The translations under genes and the position numbers were made by a program. A stretch of 64,000 nucleotides of DNA. Source: Thermaurantimonas aggregans. GTDB lineage: Bacteria > Bacteroidota > Bacteroidia > Flavobacteriales > Schleiferiaceae. The stretch lies in contig NZ_BHZE01000013.1 of the NCBI RefSeq assembly GCF_003851885.1, forward strand, positions 1-64,000. The letters run 5' to 3'. Shown here piece by piece: positions 52,537 through 62,272 of this stretch (position 1 is the stretch's first letter; every line of letters begins with the position of its first letter). A model generated the notes under the pieces. The model saw nothing but the letters and a program-made list of their open reading frames with translations, was not told the origin of the DNA and ran no database searches.

Positions 52537-53520
52537 ATGAAAAAAATCGGGTTGATTCTGATGCTTTTCTCGTGGATGTCGATTATAAAAGCACAAATAC
52601 TGATGACTCCTATGGATGATTACCCGCGTATTTCGACCTTCGACGAGCTGCAATATCCATTTGAAACCAAGAAAATACAGCTTTCTAACGAAATAACTGT
52701 GGCCTATGCCGATGAAGGCAAAGGCAGCGAAACCATTATTTTCATCCACGGATTAGGAAGTTACCTGCCAGCGTGGAAAAAAAATGTAGAAGTACTTCGC
52801 CAGTATTACCGATGCATTGCCATTGATTTACCGGGCTACGGTAAATCTTCGAAAGGCGATTATGAGGGCTCGATGGAATTCTTTTCCGATGTGGTCATTC
52901 AGTTTGCTGATAAATTAGGGCTCAAACAATTTGTTCTAGCAGGTCATTCGATGGGCGGGCAAATTTCGATTGTCACAGCCTTGAGGTACCCTCAGCGTAT
53001 AAAAGCTTTAATACTGGCAGCACCTGCCGGATTTGAAACTTTCAACGAGGGTCAGAAACAGTGGTTCCGAGAGGTGGTAACTGCACGAAGTACGGCACTA
53101 ACCCCAGCCCAAACCGTACAGACCAATTTTGGTTTTAACTTCTACAAATTTCCCAAAGATGCTGACTTTATGATACGCGATCGATTGGCCATGCGATTTG
53201 CTGCTGATTTTGACGGGTATTGCTATATCATTCCGAAAAGTGTACAAGGCATGGTTAATCAGCCAGTCTTTAACCTGCTCGACAAGTTGACTCAGCCCAC
53301 ATTGATCTTATTTGGCAAGAACGACAATTTGATTCCCAACCGTTTTCTAAATCCTGGACGCACCAGCGATGTTGCCATGGCCGGATATAACAAAATACCC
53401 AAAGCATCCCTGATATTGATTCCAAAGTGCGGACATTTTGTGCAATGGGAAGGTGCCGAAACTTTTAACAACGAAGTCAAAAAATTTATTGATTCGGGTT
53501 TTATAACAGAAAAGAAATAG
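52537..53520 (+). CDS. Secreted alpha/beta hydrolase
   Basis: 327 aa. An N-terminal hydrophobic segment (about 4-18, IIKAQ) suggests export. The fold is the alpha/beta hydrolase: oxyanion HG at 71-72, nucleophile Ser138 in GHSMGG (136-141), acidic residue in LILFGKNDNLIP and catalytic His in KCGHFVQWE. The substrate is unknown; esterase, lipase or haloalkane-like activities are all possible. Located 27 nt after the barrel gene. Confidence 0.85.
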   Translation: MKKIGLILMLFSWMSIIKAQILMTPMDDYPRISTFDELQYPFETKKIQLSNEITVAYADEGKGSETIIFIHGLGSYLPAWKKNVEVLRQYYRCIAIDLPGYGKSSKGDYEGSMEFFSDVVIQFADKLGLKQFVLAGHSMGGQISIVTALRYPQRIKALILAAPAGFETFNEGQKQWFREVVTARSTALTPAQTVQTNFGFNFYKFPKDADFMIRDRLAMRFAADFDGYCYIIPKSVQGMVNQPVFNLLDKLTQPTLILFGKNDNLIPNRFLNPGRTSDVAMAGYNKIPKASLILIPKCGHFVQWEGAETFNNEVKKFIDSGFITEKK

Positions 53521-53549
53521 CGATAAAAAACTCTGATCAACAGGATAGC

Positions 53550-53579
53550 CTGAATCGGTTGTTATGGCCTGTACTTTTG
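53550..53579 (+). promoter_or_regulatory. Bacteroidota-type promoter of the nucleoside phosphorylase gene
   Basis: CTG (53550-53552), a 19-bp spacer and TACTTTTG (53572-53579), 27 nt before ATG 53607. Its presence also argues for that start over the longer frame at 53559. Confidence 0.65.
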
Positions 53580-53606
53580 TGTGCAATAAAAGTAAATGAT
53601 GCCATT

Positions 53607-54431
53607 ATGCAAAATCTGGCCGAAATAATTTTAAATGACGATGGTTCTATCTATCATCTTCACTTAAAACCAGAAGAGATAACTGAGATCGTCATCACCG
53701 TGGGCGATCCTGACAGGGTAGACAAAGTGGCCGGATTCTTTGAATCAGTAAAACTAACACGTCAACACAGAGAGTTTCGCACAATAACCGGTACTTATCG
53801 AGGACGACCGATCACTGTAGTGTCCACAGGCATTGGAACGGATAATGTCGATATTGTGCTCAACGAATTAGACATGTTAGCCAATGTGCTTTTACCGGAG
53901 CGCGTGGCACATCCCTTTCCTAAGAGTTTGATCATCTGCCGAATGGGTACATCAGGTGCCATAAGGCCTGATATCAAAGTAGGAACATTACTGGTAAGTG
54001 AAGAAGCCTGGGGCATCGATGGCTTGCATGCCGGCTATGACTTCGGACCTTTAACCGAGATTCAGCCTGGCATTTATGCGTATCACACTCGGGGCGATGC
54101 AGGTTTGATTTCCGAGTTTCAGAAAGCCGGATTTACAAAGGGAATTACACTTACTACTTCCGGATTTTATGGCCCACAAGGCAGAAGCATACGGATACCT
54201 TCGGCACTTAGCTGGTTGAGATCAGAAAGTGGTTTTGTAGCTGAAAAGGGCCTTACAAACCTCGAAATGGAAACAGCCGGTATCTACGCGCTGAGTGCAC
54301 TTCTGGGTCATCGGGCTATTTCGCTCAACGCCATCTTAGCCAATCGTATCACGGGCGAATTTTCTCCCCATCCGGATGCAGTAATGGAGGAACTAATCCT
54401 CAGGGGATTGGATGTGCTCAGCAGATTGTGA
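53607..54431 (+). CDS. Nucleoside phosphorylase (uridine-phosphorylase-like)
   Basis: 274 aa, PNP/UDP phosphorylase family, salvages nucleosides by phosphorolysis in the cytoplasm. Segments: VGDPDRVDKVA with the phosphate-binding Asp-Arg, VVSTGIGTDNVDIVL, CRMGTSGAI (phosphate loop) and NLEMETAGIYALSALLG with the ribose-binding Glu-Met-Glu. The exact nucleoside is not certain. Its end overlaps the convergent yidD gene by 39 nt. Confidence 0.88.
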   Translation: MQNLAEIILNDDGSIYHLHLKPEEITEIVITVGDPDRVDKVAGFFESVKLTRQHREFRTITGTYRGRPITVVSTGIGTDNVDIVLNELDMLANVLLPERVAHPFPKSLIICRMGTSGAIRPDIKVGTLLVSEEAWGIDGLHAGYDFGPLTEIQPGIYAYHTRGDAGLISEFQKAGFTKGITLTTSGFYGPQGRSIRIPSALSWLRSESGFVAEKGLTNLEMETAGIYALSALLGHRAISLNAILANRITGEFSPHPDAVMEELILRGLDVLSRL

Positions 54432-54692
54432 TTTTTGTGCAGCAGAATCAGGTCTGGGCACAGGATCGTAACCATAGGTGCCCCAGGGGTGACAGCGCGA
54501 CAATCGCTTCAGTCCTAACCAGGTGCCCTTAAAAAGCCCCCACACTTGAACCGCTTCAATCATGTATTCTGAGCAAGAGGGTGTGTGCCTGCAGACTTTT
54601 GGGAAGAATGGGGATATAATGTATTGATATGCTCTGACGGGCAAGATGATTAGGTAGCCCGTCAGTCTTTTTAAAGCTTTTAAAAGTCCCAT
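54393..54692 (-). CDS. yidD: Membrane protein insertion efficiency factor YidD
   Basis: 99 aa. The family core is clear: LIILPVRAYQYIISPFFPKVCRHTPSCSEYMIEAV, shortened here as PVRAYQYIISPF and CRHTPSCSEY, then WGLFKGTWLGLKRLSRCHPWG and GYDPVP. An N-terminal amphipathic helix binds the inner membrane, where the protein helps YidC. The polar C-terminal tail (about 20 residues) overlaps the convergent phosphorylase gene. It starts on the last base of the cysS stop codon. Confidence 0.93.
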   Translation of the reverse strand: MGLLKALKRLTGYLIILPVRAYQYIISPFFPKVCRHTPSCSEYMIEAVQVWGLFKGTWLGLKRLSRCHPWGTYGYDPVPRPDSAAQKSQSAEHIQSPED

Positions 54693-56173
54693 TACAAGAG
54701 GGTGTAGGTGGTGCCTTCTTTGGTGTCTTTTAGCTGAATTCCAGCCTTCAACAATTGATCGCGAATTTGATCGGAAAGAGCAAAATTCCGATCGGCACGC
54801 GCCTTCTGTCGCATTTCGATTAATATTTGAATGACTGCATCCAGCTTGCTGGTATCAGTAGTTGCACGAGTGTCGTCTTCAAGGCCAAGTACATCGTGCA
54901 CCAGGGCTTTTACACGCTCTGATAAGTATAGCAAATCAGAGGCAGTCAAAGACTCCTGGCCAGTGTTCATCAGATTGATAATGCGTACGATTTCAAAAAG
55001 CTCAGCTATGGCTATGGGGGTATTAAAGTCGTCGTTCAGAGCATCGTACACCTTTTGTACGGCAGCACGTACATCGAAGGTAGATTTTTCAGCAGCCTTC
55101 AGCTCTGGCAAGAGCGCAACAGCATCCATCAGGCGCCGGAATCCCTTTTCAGCCGCGGCCAATGCTTCGTCGCTGATGTCGAGTGTGCTGCGGTAATGGG
55201 CTTGAAGCATAAAGAAGCGCACCACTGCCGGGCTGTAGGGCTTTGAGAGGAAAGGATTTTGCCCGCTAAAGATTTCTTGCGGCAGCAGGGTGTTTCCCGT
55301 GCTCTTACTCATTCGCTTGCCGTTGAGCGTAAGCATATTGGCATGCATCCAATAGCGCACGGGTTTCTTATGGTGGGCGGCAGTGCACTGGGCTATTTCG
55401 CACTCGTGGTGCGGAAATTTCAAATCCATCCCACCGCCGTGTATGTCGAATACTTCGCCTAAATACTTGGTGCTCATCACAGAACATTCGAGATGCCAAC
55501 CCGGAAAGCCCTCGCCCCAGGGCGATTCCCAGCGCATGATGTGCGTGGGTGAGGCTTTCTTCCAAAGAGCAAAGTCCAGAGGATTGCGCTTCTCGCTCTG
55601 ACCTTCGAGCTCGCGTGAACCTGCGATCAATTCATCCACATTCCGGCCGCTCAGTTCGCCATAAGGTTCTTTCTCCATGTATTTTTTAACATCGAAGTAA
55701 ATCGAGCCATTTACTTCATATGCAAGCCCTTCGTCGAGAATTTTTTTGATCATTTGAATCTGTTCCACAATGTGTCCTGTGGCCGTAGGCTCGATGGAAG
55801 GAGGTAGTACGTTAAAGCGCTCCATGATGCGATGAAAGCCCACAGTATAGCGCTGCACCACTTCCATGGGCTCGAGCTGTTCCAGACGTGCTTTTTTGGC
55901 AATTTTGTCTTCACCTTCGTCGGCATCGTTTTCCAAATGGCCGGCATCTGTAATGTTTCGCACATAGCGCACTTTGTAGCCGATGTGTTGCAAATACCTG
56001 AACACCACATCAAAAGATATAAAGGTGCGGCAGTTGCCCAGGTGTACGTCATTGTATACAGTGGGTCCGCACACATACATACCTACGAAGGGGGGATTTA
56101 AAGGCTCAAATTTTTCTTTTTCACCTGAAAGAGTATTGTATATGTAAATCTCTTTTGTTTCGCCGGGTTTCAT
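54692..56173 (-). CDS. cysS: Cysteinyl-tRNA synthetase
   Basis: 493 aa class I synthetase. Zinc ligand region [10 protein letters not shown] followed by the HIGH-like HLGN, KMSKS motif as [19 protein letters not shown] with a second zinc Cys, and [10 protein letters not shown]-terminal DALR-type helical domain follows. Cytoplasmic. Coupled to yidD by one shared base. Confidence 0.97.
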   Translation of the reverse strand: MKPGETKEIYIYNTLSGEKEKFEPLNPPFVGMYVCGPTVYNDVHLGNCRTFISFDVVFRYLQHIGYKVRYVRNITDAGHLENDADEGEDKIAKKARLEQLEPMEVVQRYTVGFHRIMERFNVLPPSIEPTATGHIVEQIQMIKKILDEGLAYEVNGSIYFDVKKYMEKEPYGELSGRNVDELIAGSRELEGQSEKRNPLDFALWKKASPTHIMRWESPWGEGFPGWHLECSVMSTKYLGEVFDIHGGGMDLKFPHHECEIAQCTAAHHKKPVRYWMHANMLTLNGKRMSKSTGNTLLPQEIFSGQNPFLSKPYSPAVVRFFMLQAHYRSTLDISDEALAAAEKGFRRLMDAVALLPELKAAEKSTFDVRAAVQKVYDALNDDFNTPIAIAELFEIVRIINLMNTGQESLTASDLLYLSERVKALVHDVLGLEDDTRATTDTSKLDAVIQILIEMRQKARADRNFALSDQIRDQLLKAGIQLKDTKEGTTYTLL

Positions 56174-56493
56174 CTATTAGTGGTTGACGCTCCAAATTTC
56201 GGCAGAATTAATGTACTATTTTTTCAATAAAATCAAAAAGGTTTTTCAAAATTCGATATTTGACAAACCAAGAAGACAATGTTGCTACTTAAAAAAATAA
56301 TTAAATCGCTCAAAATAAAAATGTACCAAAACCATCAGTCAGAAAAAGTTATCACATCATATAAATGAACTTTTTTGAGAAGAGGGGCAAAAACCACGAA
56401 TATTTTATCTTGAGAAAATAGATGTAAAGCAGCGAGAAAAAGCGATTTTTAAAATAAAAAAGCTGCCCAACGTCGAACAGCTTTTTCACTTTG
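56174..56493. other. Non-coding stretch between cysS and tRNA-Leu
   Basis: About 320 nt, AT-rich, with the tRNA-Leu terminator at its distal end. I see no coding sequence or clear cysS promoter. A T-box is not expected here and none of its motifs is visible. Confidence 0.5.
56449..56486 (-). terminator. Terminator of tRNA-Leu
   Basis: A 9-bp stem AAAAAGCTG/CAGCTTTTT (56456-56464 and 56478-56486) with T-rich sequence after it on the minus strand. Confidence 0.75.
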
Positions 56494-56575
56494 TACCGAA
56501 GGTGGGACTCGAACCCACACGGATTACTCCACACGCCCCTGAAACGTGCGTGTCTACCAATTCCACCACTTCGGC
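56494..56575 (-). tRNA. tRNA-Leu (CAG)
   Basis: An 82-nt class II tRNA on the minus strand. Acceptor GCCGAAG pairs with CTTCGGT (G-U at the end), discriminator A, no encoded CCA. Anticodon loop TTCAGGG in stem CACGT/GCGTG gives CAG. T-loop TTCGAGT. Confidence 0.95.
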
Positions 56576-56587
56576 ATTTCAGGGCTG

Positions 56588-56595
56588 CAAAAATA
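56588..56595 (-). promoter_or_regulatory. -7 element of the tRNA-Leu promoter
   Basis: TATTTTTG on the minus strand followed by CAGCCC, 12 nt before the tRNA 5' end, the same spacing and sequence context as at tRNA-Phe. The -33 TTG is not evident. Confidence 0.5.
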
Positions 56596-56626
56596 GATAT
56601 CTGAGAAAATAAATAAAGTATAAAAT

Positions 56627-57103
56627 TTACGCAGATGCTTTGCGCTTGCGAAATTCGATTTCTTCGCGAATGTATTTGGGATGAATAAAGAGCATTCCAT
56701 AGCTCTCCCCCGGATTTTTTACCAAATGTTTATGATGCATCTTGTGCGCGCGCAAGATGGCAGCGAAGTACAGGTTTTTAGAAGGCTTTAGCCATTTAAA
56801 GCGCTGGTGGATATACACTTCATGAACGATGAAGTAAGCAATGCCGTACAAAGCAATACCTGCACCTACGCTCACTGACCAATTGTTTGAATACATCAGG
56901 CCAAGCATGATGCACAGCCAAGAAGGTATGGCGAAAATCAGAAAGAAAGCATCGTTTTTCTCAAAAAATCCGGGTTTTTTAACATGATGATCGCGATGTA
57001 ATACCCATAGAGGCCCGTGCATCAGATACTTATGTGCGGCCCATGCTACATATTCCATCGCTACAAAAGTGACTAACGCTACAAGGATGTAAGCCCAAAT
57101 CAT
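56627..57103 (-). CDS. crtZ: Beta-carotene hydroxylase, CrtZ-like
   Basis: 158 aa from ATG 57103, a di-iron membrane hydroxylase that adds the 3-OH to a beta-ionone ring. The four histidine clusters are present: HKYLMH, HRDHH, HEVYIHQ and HKMHH. Four hydrophobic stretches surround them. The start overlaps the stop of the CruF-like gene (ATGA), which excludes the longer frame to 57154. Together with its two neighbours it points to a xanthophyll. Confidence 0.92.
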   Translation of the reverse strand: MIWAYILVALVTFVAMEYVAWAAHKYLMHGPLWVLHRDHHVKKPGFFEKNDAFFLIFAIPSWLCIMLGLMYSNNWSVSVGAGIALYGIAYFIVHEVYIHQRFKWLKPSKNLYFAAILRAHKMHHKHLVKNPGESYGMLFIHPKYIREEIEFRKRKASA

Positions 57104-57753
57104 ATCCACAAGTTTTGAAACATAAAAAACAATACAAAGATAGAAACAACCCAAAGGGCATTTTTGGTCACAACCACTGATTTAAAAAACTTGTAATACA
57201 TAAGATACATGCCAAGGGATACGCCAAACCAGCCCATGTAATTTTCAACAGGTGGTAAACCTTTGTCCCAAGTCCAAAACTCAAGAGAAATAGCCACTGG
57301 CTCTATCAAATAATCAGCTGCCGTCATAAGTGTGGCACCTAAAAGTGCTTTAATAATAATTGGTAGTCGAATAAGTTCAACGGCATTTAAGATACCTGAA
57401 AACATGATAAACCAATTGACGCCAATGATGATGGGGGTTTCCCAGACTTTAGGACCGAGAACGCTGCCGTACTCATATTCTCCAAAGGGAAAACCTGTAT
57501 TAACTCCAATAGCTTCGATGAAAAATCCCAATAAATAGATGGCAAATGCAAGTGCGAAGACAGACAGAGTATGTCCTCGATAACTTTTAAAAACCACAAA
57601 ACCGCTTAGGAGCAGATTCAATGGCGTTAGAGGAAGGAATATACTCCGGAGGGTAGGTTGGTTAAAGGCTACCAGAGCCCAAGCGTGCATTACAATGAGC
57701 AGCACAAGTAGGGACTGTTCCAGATTTTTGAAGAGGTCTTTTAAGTCTTTCAT
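57100..57753 (-). CDS. Carotenoid biosynthesis protein, CruF-like 1',2'-hydratase family
   Basis: 217 aa, about seven membrane helices. It matches the Caro_synth family (PF04240) that contains CruF, which adds water to the psi end of gamma-carotene or similar carotenoids. Recognisable segments: EAIGVNTGFPFGEYEYG, NWFIMFSGIL, AADYLIEPVAIS and ENYMGWFGVSLGM. ATG 57753 overlaps the desaturase stop (ATGA); a TTG three bases upstream is less likely. Function is inferred from family and neighbours. Confidence 0.82.
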   Translation of the reverse strand: MKDLKDLFKNLEQSLLVLLIVMHAWALVAFNQPTLRSIFLPLTPLNLLLSGFVVFKSYRGHTLSVFALAFAIYLLGFFIEAIGVNTGFPFGEYEYGSVLGPKVWETPIIIGVNWFIMFSGILNAVELIRLPIIIKALLGATLMTAADYLIEPVAISLEFWTWDKGLPPVENYMGWFGVSLGMYLMYYKFFKSVVVTKNALWVVSIFVLFFMFQNLWI

Positions 57754-59231
57754 CAAGGTGTTTCAATTAAATCGGAGACAATTCGGGCTGAGAGAAGGCA
57801 AAGAGGTATTCCCCCTCCCGGATGAACGCTTCCTCCGCAAAAGTAGAGATTTCGGATTTTTCTGCTAAAATTCGGATGGCGGGCAAAAGCTGAGAACATA
57901 TCATTGCTGCCCGCTCCATAAAGGCTTCCTTGATAGGAGAAAGTTTTGCTCTCAATACTTCTGGGGTCTAGGGTTGCCTCGGCTTCAATCAGTGGTTCAA
58001 TAGCAGTGCCAAGTCTTTTGCTGAGCTTACTGAGTACGTTTTCACGCGTTTGTTGCAAGAGCTCGTCCCAATTCTGTCCAGTATTGCCAGGGACATTTAC
58101 CATTACAAACCAATTGTCACAGCCTTCGGGGGCGTCGCCGGCATTCCAGCGCGAGGTGATGTTGATGTACACTGTCGGGTCGTGATAAATAGTTTTTTTT
58201 CGGAAAATGTGTTCGAATTCAGCTTTGTAATCGTTTGAAAAGAAAATGTTGTGCATATCCAGCTCCGAAAATTGATGTTTCACTCCCCAATAAAAGATTA
58301 ATGCGGAACTGCTTCTCGGATAACTCAAAATTTTTTCTGGTTGAGGGGCGTCGGGCAAGAGATATTTGTAGGTAGGCACCACGTCCATGTTTGAGACGAT
58401 CAGGTCAAAGGGTTGAAAATCTCCATCGGTAACTACACCTTTAGCCACATTGCCTTCCCAGCGAATTTTATCGACTTGCGTGTTAAAGTGAAATTTAACG
58501 CCCAGGTCAGTGGCAGCCTTGTACAGCGCTTGAGTGATGGCGTGCATGCCGCCGATCGGGAAAAAGGTGCCAACGTTATGCTCAAAATGTGGGATGATGT
58601 GCATAATGCCTGGCGTTTGATAAGGATCAGATCCATTGTAAGTAGCGAAGCGATCAAAGAGCTGCACCAGTTTAGGATGCTCCAGCCACTTTTCATTTAC
58701 GCGGTGTAGGGTAGTGGTGATTTGGTAGCGGGGCAAATGCGCAATCGCTTTTAGCGTTTCGGTTGTAAGCCAGGTTCCTAATTTGTGTAGCGACTTCTCC
58801 AAAAAGATTCTCCCTGTTTTTTCGTATGTAAAACGAGCATTTTCGAGATATTCAATAACTCGATTTTTCGGAACTTGTAAAATTTCTTCCACCTTAGCGG
58901 CAAATTCGTTCAGATTGCCAGAGGCGGGAAGAAAAGTGCCATCGTCCCAAAAATAATGGCAGGCAGTAGGGTGCTTGACGTATAAAAAATAATCTGCAAG
59001 GCGCAAACCGGCTGCTGTAAAGGTGTCTTCCAGATACTGTGGCATGGTAAAGAGCGATGGACCAGCGTCGAATCGATAATTCCCGACTTGAATTTCTGAA
59101 AGCTTTCCGCCCGGATAAGAATTCTTTTCAAATACATGCACATCAAATCCTTTTGCCGATAGGCGAATTGCCGAAGCAAGGCCGGCTACGCCTGAGCCTA
59201 TGATGGCAGCAGTGAGTTTCTTGGTTTTCAT
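57753..59231 (-). CDS. Carotenoid desaturase of the CrtI/CrtD family
   Basis: 492 aa FAD-dependent desaturase. The N-terminal dinucleotide motif AAIIGSGVAGLASAIRLSAKG and FEKNSYPGGKLSE, the central FPIGGMHAITQAL and the C-terminal FCGGSVHPGGGIPLCLLSA are typical of CrtI-type enzymes. Because it is paired with CruF- and CrtZ-like genes and no phytoene synthase is adjacent, I favour CrtD (1-hydroxycarotenoid 3,4-desaturase) over phytoene desaturase, but sequence alone does not settle this. The start is ATG 59231. Confidence 0.85.
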   Translation of the reverse strand: MKTKKLTAAIIGSGVAGLASAIRLSAKGFDVHVFEKNSYPGGKLSEIQVGNYRFDAGPSLFTMPQYLEDTFTAAGLRLADYFLYVKHPTACHYFWDDGTFLPASGNLNEFAAKVEEILQVPKNRVIEYLENARFTYEKTGRIFLEKSLHKLGTWLTTETLKAIAHLPRYQITTTLHRVNEKWLEHPKLVQLFDRFATYNGSDPYQTPGIMHIIPHFEHNVGTFFPIGGMHAITQALYKAATDLGVKFHFNTQVDKIRWEGNVAKGVVTDGDFQPFDLIVSNMDVVPTYKYLLPDAPQPEKILSYPRSSSALIFYWGVKHQFSELDMHNIFFSNDYKAEFEHIFRKKTIYHDPTVYINITSRWNAGDAPEGCDNWFVMVNVPGNTGQNWDELLQQTRENVLSKLSKRLGTAIEPLIEAEATLDPRSIESKTFSYQGSLYGAGSNDMFSAFARHPNFSRKIRNLYFCGGSVHPGGGIPLCLLSARIVSDLIETP

Positions 59232-59297
59232 TTTCTTTAAAAATACGCGGGGTACAAAGGTTAAGTTTATTTTCGCCTGCTTAAAAAGCACTTTTTA

Positions 59298-60839
59298 ATG
59301 ACAAAATCTTCGCGCGTTGATCGTTTTTTGGCTTTAATCGAGCGTGCAGGCAATGCCTTGCCGCATCCTGCTACGTTGTTTTTCCTTTTTGCTGTGTTTG
59401 TTGTGGTGCTGTCGGCAGTCGTCAGTTTTTTTCATATCGAAGTCGTGCATCCTGGCAATGGGTCTATCATTAAGCCGGTAAATCTGATCTCGAGGGAGGG
59501 ATTAGACATGATCCTGACGAAAATGGTCACCAACTTTACGGGCTTTGCTCCATTGGGCACGGTGCTCGTGGCCTTGCTGGGAATAGGTATAGCAGAAGGC
59601 AGCGGATTGATTGGCGTGGTGTTGAGAAAAATTGTTTTGTCCTCGCCCCCTAAGTTGCTCACGTTTGTAGTCGTTTTTGCGGGAGTGTTGAGCAATACGG
59701 CCAGCGAAGTTGGCTATGTGCTGTTGGTGCCGTTGGCAGCCATCATTTTTCAAGCTGCAGGCCGTCATCCGCTGGCAGGTCTTGCAGCTGCTTTTGCCGG
59801 TGTATCGGGTGGGTACAGTGCTAATTTGCTTCTTGGAACGATTGATCCCCTGCTGGCGGGGCTCTCAGAAGAGGCAGCACGCATCATCGATAAGGATTAC
59901 TTGGTGAATCCTGCCTGCAATTATTACTTTATGGCTTTTTCCACGATTTTGATATCTTTTTTAGGAACTTTTGTTACGGAAAAAATTGTAGAACCCCGGC
60001 TCGGGAAAGATTATTTGGTTCAAAATCAGGATAAAATCGAACAGCTTAATTCATCGGAACGCAGGGGGTTGATATATGCTTTGGTAACTTTTTTGGCTTT
60101 CACAGCATTGATTCTTATTGGTATTATACCAGAAAATGGAGTGTTGCGAGGGGCGGATGGCAGTGTGCTGAAGTCGCCCTTTATGCATGGCATTGTTGCG
60201 CTTGTGTTTCTGAGTGCGGGTCTTATGGGAATAGCTTATGGAATTGGTGCCGGGACTATAAAAAACGATTCCGATGTGATGAAAGGCATGTCAAAATCCA
60301 TGGAGACACTTGGGTCCTACATTGTTCTCGTTTTTTTTGCAGCGCAGTTTGTCGCGTATTTCAATTGGACAAATTTGGGCTTAATTTCAGCGGTTAAAGG
60401 AGCTGAAGGACTCAAAGCCATTATCGGATCTCTAGGTTTGGAAAACAAGTTACTCATGGCAGTTTTTATCATGATACCCTTCATCTTACTATCAGCCTTG
60501 ATCAATCTGGTGATGGGTTCTGCTTCTGCCAAATGGGCCATTATGGCTCCGGTTTTTATACCGATGCTCATGTTGTTGGGGTATTCTCCTGAGTTTACGC
60601 AGGTTGCTTATCGCATTGGCGACTCAGTTACCAATATCATTAGTCCGATGATGAGCTATTTTGCCCTAATTGTGGCCTTCATACAGCGCTATCAGCCCAA
60701 AGCCGGAATCGGAACGGTTATATCGCTCATGCTACCGTATTCTGTGTTGTTTTTAATTGGCTGGGTTCTGCTCTTGATTGTGTGGATCGCCATAGACTTG
60801 CCGATTGGTCCGGGAGTTTCCCTGTATTACACTCCATAA
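59298..60839 (+). CDS. AbgT-family transporter
   Basis: 513 aa with about eleven to thirteen hydrophobic segments. Family features: [18 protein letters not shown] at the start, [41 protein letters not shown] and [19 protein letters not shown]. The AbgT family carries p-aminobenzoyl-glutamate uptake proteins and sulfonamide-efflux proteins such as MtrF; which applies here cannot be told. It is divergent from the carotenoid genes (66 nt). Confidence 0.92.
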   Translation: MTKSSRVDRFLALIERAGNALPHPATLFFLFAVFVVVLSAVVSFFHIEVVHPGNGSIIKPVNLISREGLDMILTKMVTNFTGFAPLGTVLVALLGIGIAEGSGLIGVVLRKIVLSSPPKLLTFVVVFAGVLSNTASEVGYVLLVPLAAIIFQAAGRHPLAGLAAAFAGVSGGYSANLLLGTIDPLLAGLSEEAARIIDKDYLVNPACNYYFMAFSTILISFLGTFVTEKIVEPRLGKDYLVQNQDKIEQLNSSERRGLIYALVTFLAFTALILIGIIPENGVLRGADGSVLKSPFMHGIVALVFLSAGLMGIAYGIGAGTIKNDSDVMKGMSKSMETLGSYIVLVFFAAQFVAYFNWTNLGLISAVKGAEGLKAIIGSLGLENKLLMAVFIMIPFILLSALINLVMGSASAKWAIMAPVFIPMLMLLGYSPEFTQVAYRIGDSVTNIISPMMSYFALIVAFIQRYQPKAGIGTVISLMLPYSVLFLIGWVLLLIVWIAIDLPIGPGVSLYYTP

Positions 60840-60861
60840 TTCTCTAACCTTAAAAAAACAT

Positions 60862-60869
60862 TACTTTTG
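60862..60869 (+). promoter_or_regulatory. -7 element upstream of the FecR-like gene
   Basis: TACTTTTG, preceded at 19 bp by TTC (60840-60842) in place of TTG. It lies 61 nt before ATG 60931, directly after the AbgT stop codon. Confidence 0.45.
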
Positions 60870-60930
60870 GCGGCAAAAGTCAAACACTTACAAGCTCTAC
60901 CCACTCTTTAACTCATTACCTCAAACACAC

Positions 60931-62205
60931 ATGAAAAGACTTGTAAGTTTTTTAGCCGTTCTCATTTTAGTAATTGCTATAGGTTTTGGAATTTATTGGT
61001 ACTTCTACCTGCGTAAACCCAAAGAGCCCGTTAGCCTAATCAATCTGAAAACCACCCTTGTTTGCAATTCAGATGCGGTGGAGGTATTGCGCTCAAACAA
61101 AGAAAATTGGGAACCTGCTCGCAATGGCGACGAGATCTATTGGGGAGATCGCATTCGCATACCGGCTGGTACAGAGGCAGCATTGGTAATTAATCCAAAA
61201 AGCAAGATCGAGCTTATCGACGAATGTGAAGTTTGGCTCGAGCAGACCAACGACGGTAAAGGCGCTTTATATCTGATAAAAGGAGATGTGCGCTATACCC
61301 TTGATGCCGACTTAGCATTTTCAACAGGAAAAATCAAATACAGCGGTGGCGAAGTGTTGCTCCAATCCAACAAAGCAGCAGTACCTTACATCGAAACAGG
61401 TATCACGCAAAAGTCAGGTGGCGAATCAACCTTGTTTTCGAGTTATGCTGGTGATCATACCTTGAAAAATGCCTCTGGCGATTATGTGATTGAAAGTGGA
61501 AAAGCGGCAATTATACCGCCAACTGGCGATGCCCCTCAAATTGTGGATTTGCCTGATCCGCCACAGATAAAAACCCCAAAAAATGGGGAAAAAATCCAAA
61601 AAGCCATTTTGAAAAAAGGCTTTGATGTGATTTGGACTCCAACTTTCGGTGCAGTGAAATATCGCTTAGAGTTTTTGCCGACGAACCAACGCACTGCAGT
61701 GGGTATAAGTTATTACACCAACAACACAGGAATGCGTATTCGCAATATTGAGCCCAATCCCTACCTGGCTCGAGTGTATGCTGAAGACATTAGAGGTCTG
61801 AAGAGCAAATGGAGCGATGGAGTTGAAATAGATATCAACAACAATTACTTCCGTCATTTAGAAAAACAGGCTACTTCACAGGGAATATACGTAGGCTTTA
61901 TGCCTTACAGAGATGTCATGATAGCTGGCGGTTTTATTCGCGGATATTCTCCGGCTGAGCACGATGTAGTGCTTTTTTCGCGTACCGATTATTGGTGGAT
62001 TCAGCCCTTGCTCGACGATTTCAATACACCCATCGATCCGGATGGCTATTTTGAGATTTACACCAATTTGGGCGATGCCTTAGCTGTTTACGTAGTAAAA
62101 AAAGGCTTTAAAAATTTTGCAGATCGCTACCCCGATGGGCAGTTGCCGCCTGTAGATGGGGTTAACATTAAGGCATTTAAGATAGTACCCCGAAATACGT
62201 TCTAA
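60931..62205 (+). CDS. Membrane-anchored FecR-domain-like protein
   Basis: 424 aa from ATG 60931. One N-terminal helix (about 5-26), then a periplasmic FecR-like beta domain (about 40-200: RNGDEIYWGDRIRIPAGTEA, LEQTNDGKGALYLIKGDVRY). A fibronectin-like segment follows (about 225-310: FDVIWTPTFGAVKYRLEFLP, RVYAEDIRGLKSKWSDG). The C-terminal part is of unknown fold. Classic FecR proteins are sigma-factor regulators next to a sigma factor and TonB receptor, but neither is present here, so a sensor or scaffold role is open. The longer frame to 60805 overlaps AbgT. Confidence 0.65.
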   Translation: MKRLVSFLAVLILVIAIGFGIYWYFYLRKPKEPVSLINLKTTLVCNSDAVEVLRSNKENWEPARNGDEIYWGDRIRIPAGTEAALVINPKSKIELIDECEVWLEQTNDGKGALYLIKGDVRYTLDADLAFSTGKIKYSGGEVLLQSNKAAVPYIETGITQKSGGESTLFSSYAGDHTLKNASGDYVIESGKAAIIPPTGDAPQIVDLPDPPQIKTPKNGEKIQKAILKKGFDVIWTPTFGAVKYRLEFLPTNQRTAVGISYYTNNTGMRIRNIEPNPYLARVYAEDIRGLKSKWSDGVEIDINNNYFRHLEKQATSQGIYVGFMPYRDVMIAGGFIRGYSPAEHDVVLFSRTDYWWIQPLLDDFNTPIDPDGYFEIYTNLGDALAVYVVKKGFKNFADRYPDGQLPPVDGVNIKAFKIVPRNTF

Positions 62206-62272
62206 GCTATCTGTGTAAGACTCTATTTAACAAAGCTTGTAAGGGATGGTGTTTTAACAAGCCTTTCTGCAT

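Noticed and set aside
60931-62205. Considered as a classic anti-sigma FecR regulator
   Set aside because: No ECF sigma factor or SusC-like receptor is adjacent, and the protein is longer with extra domains.
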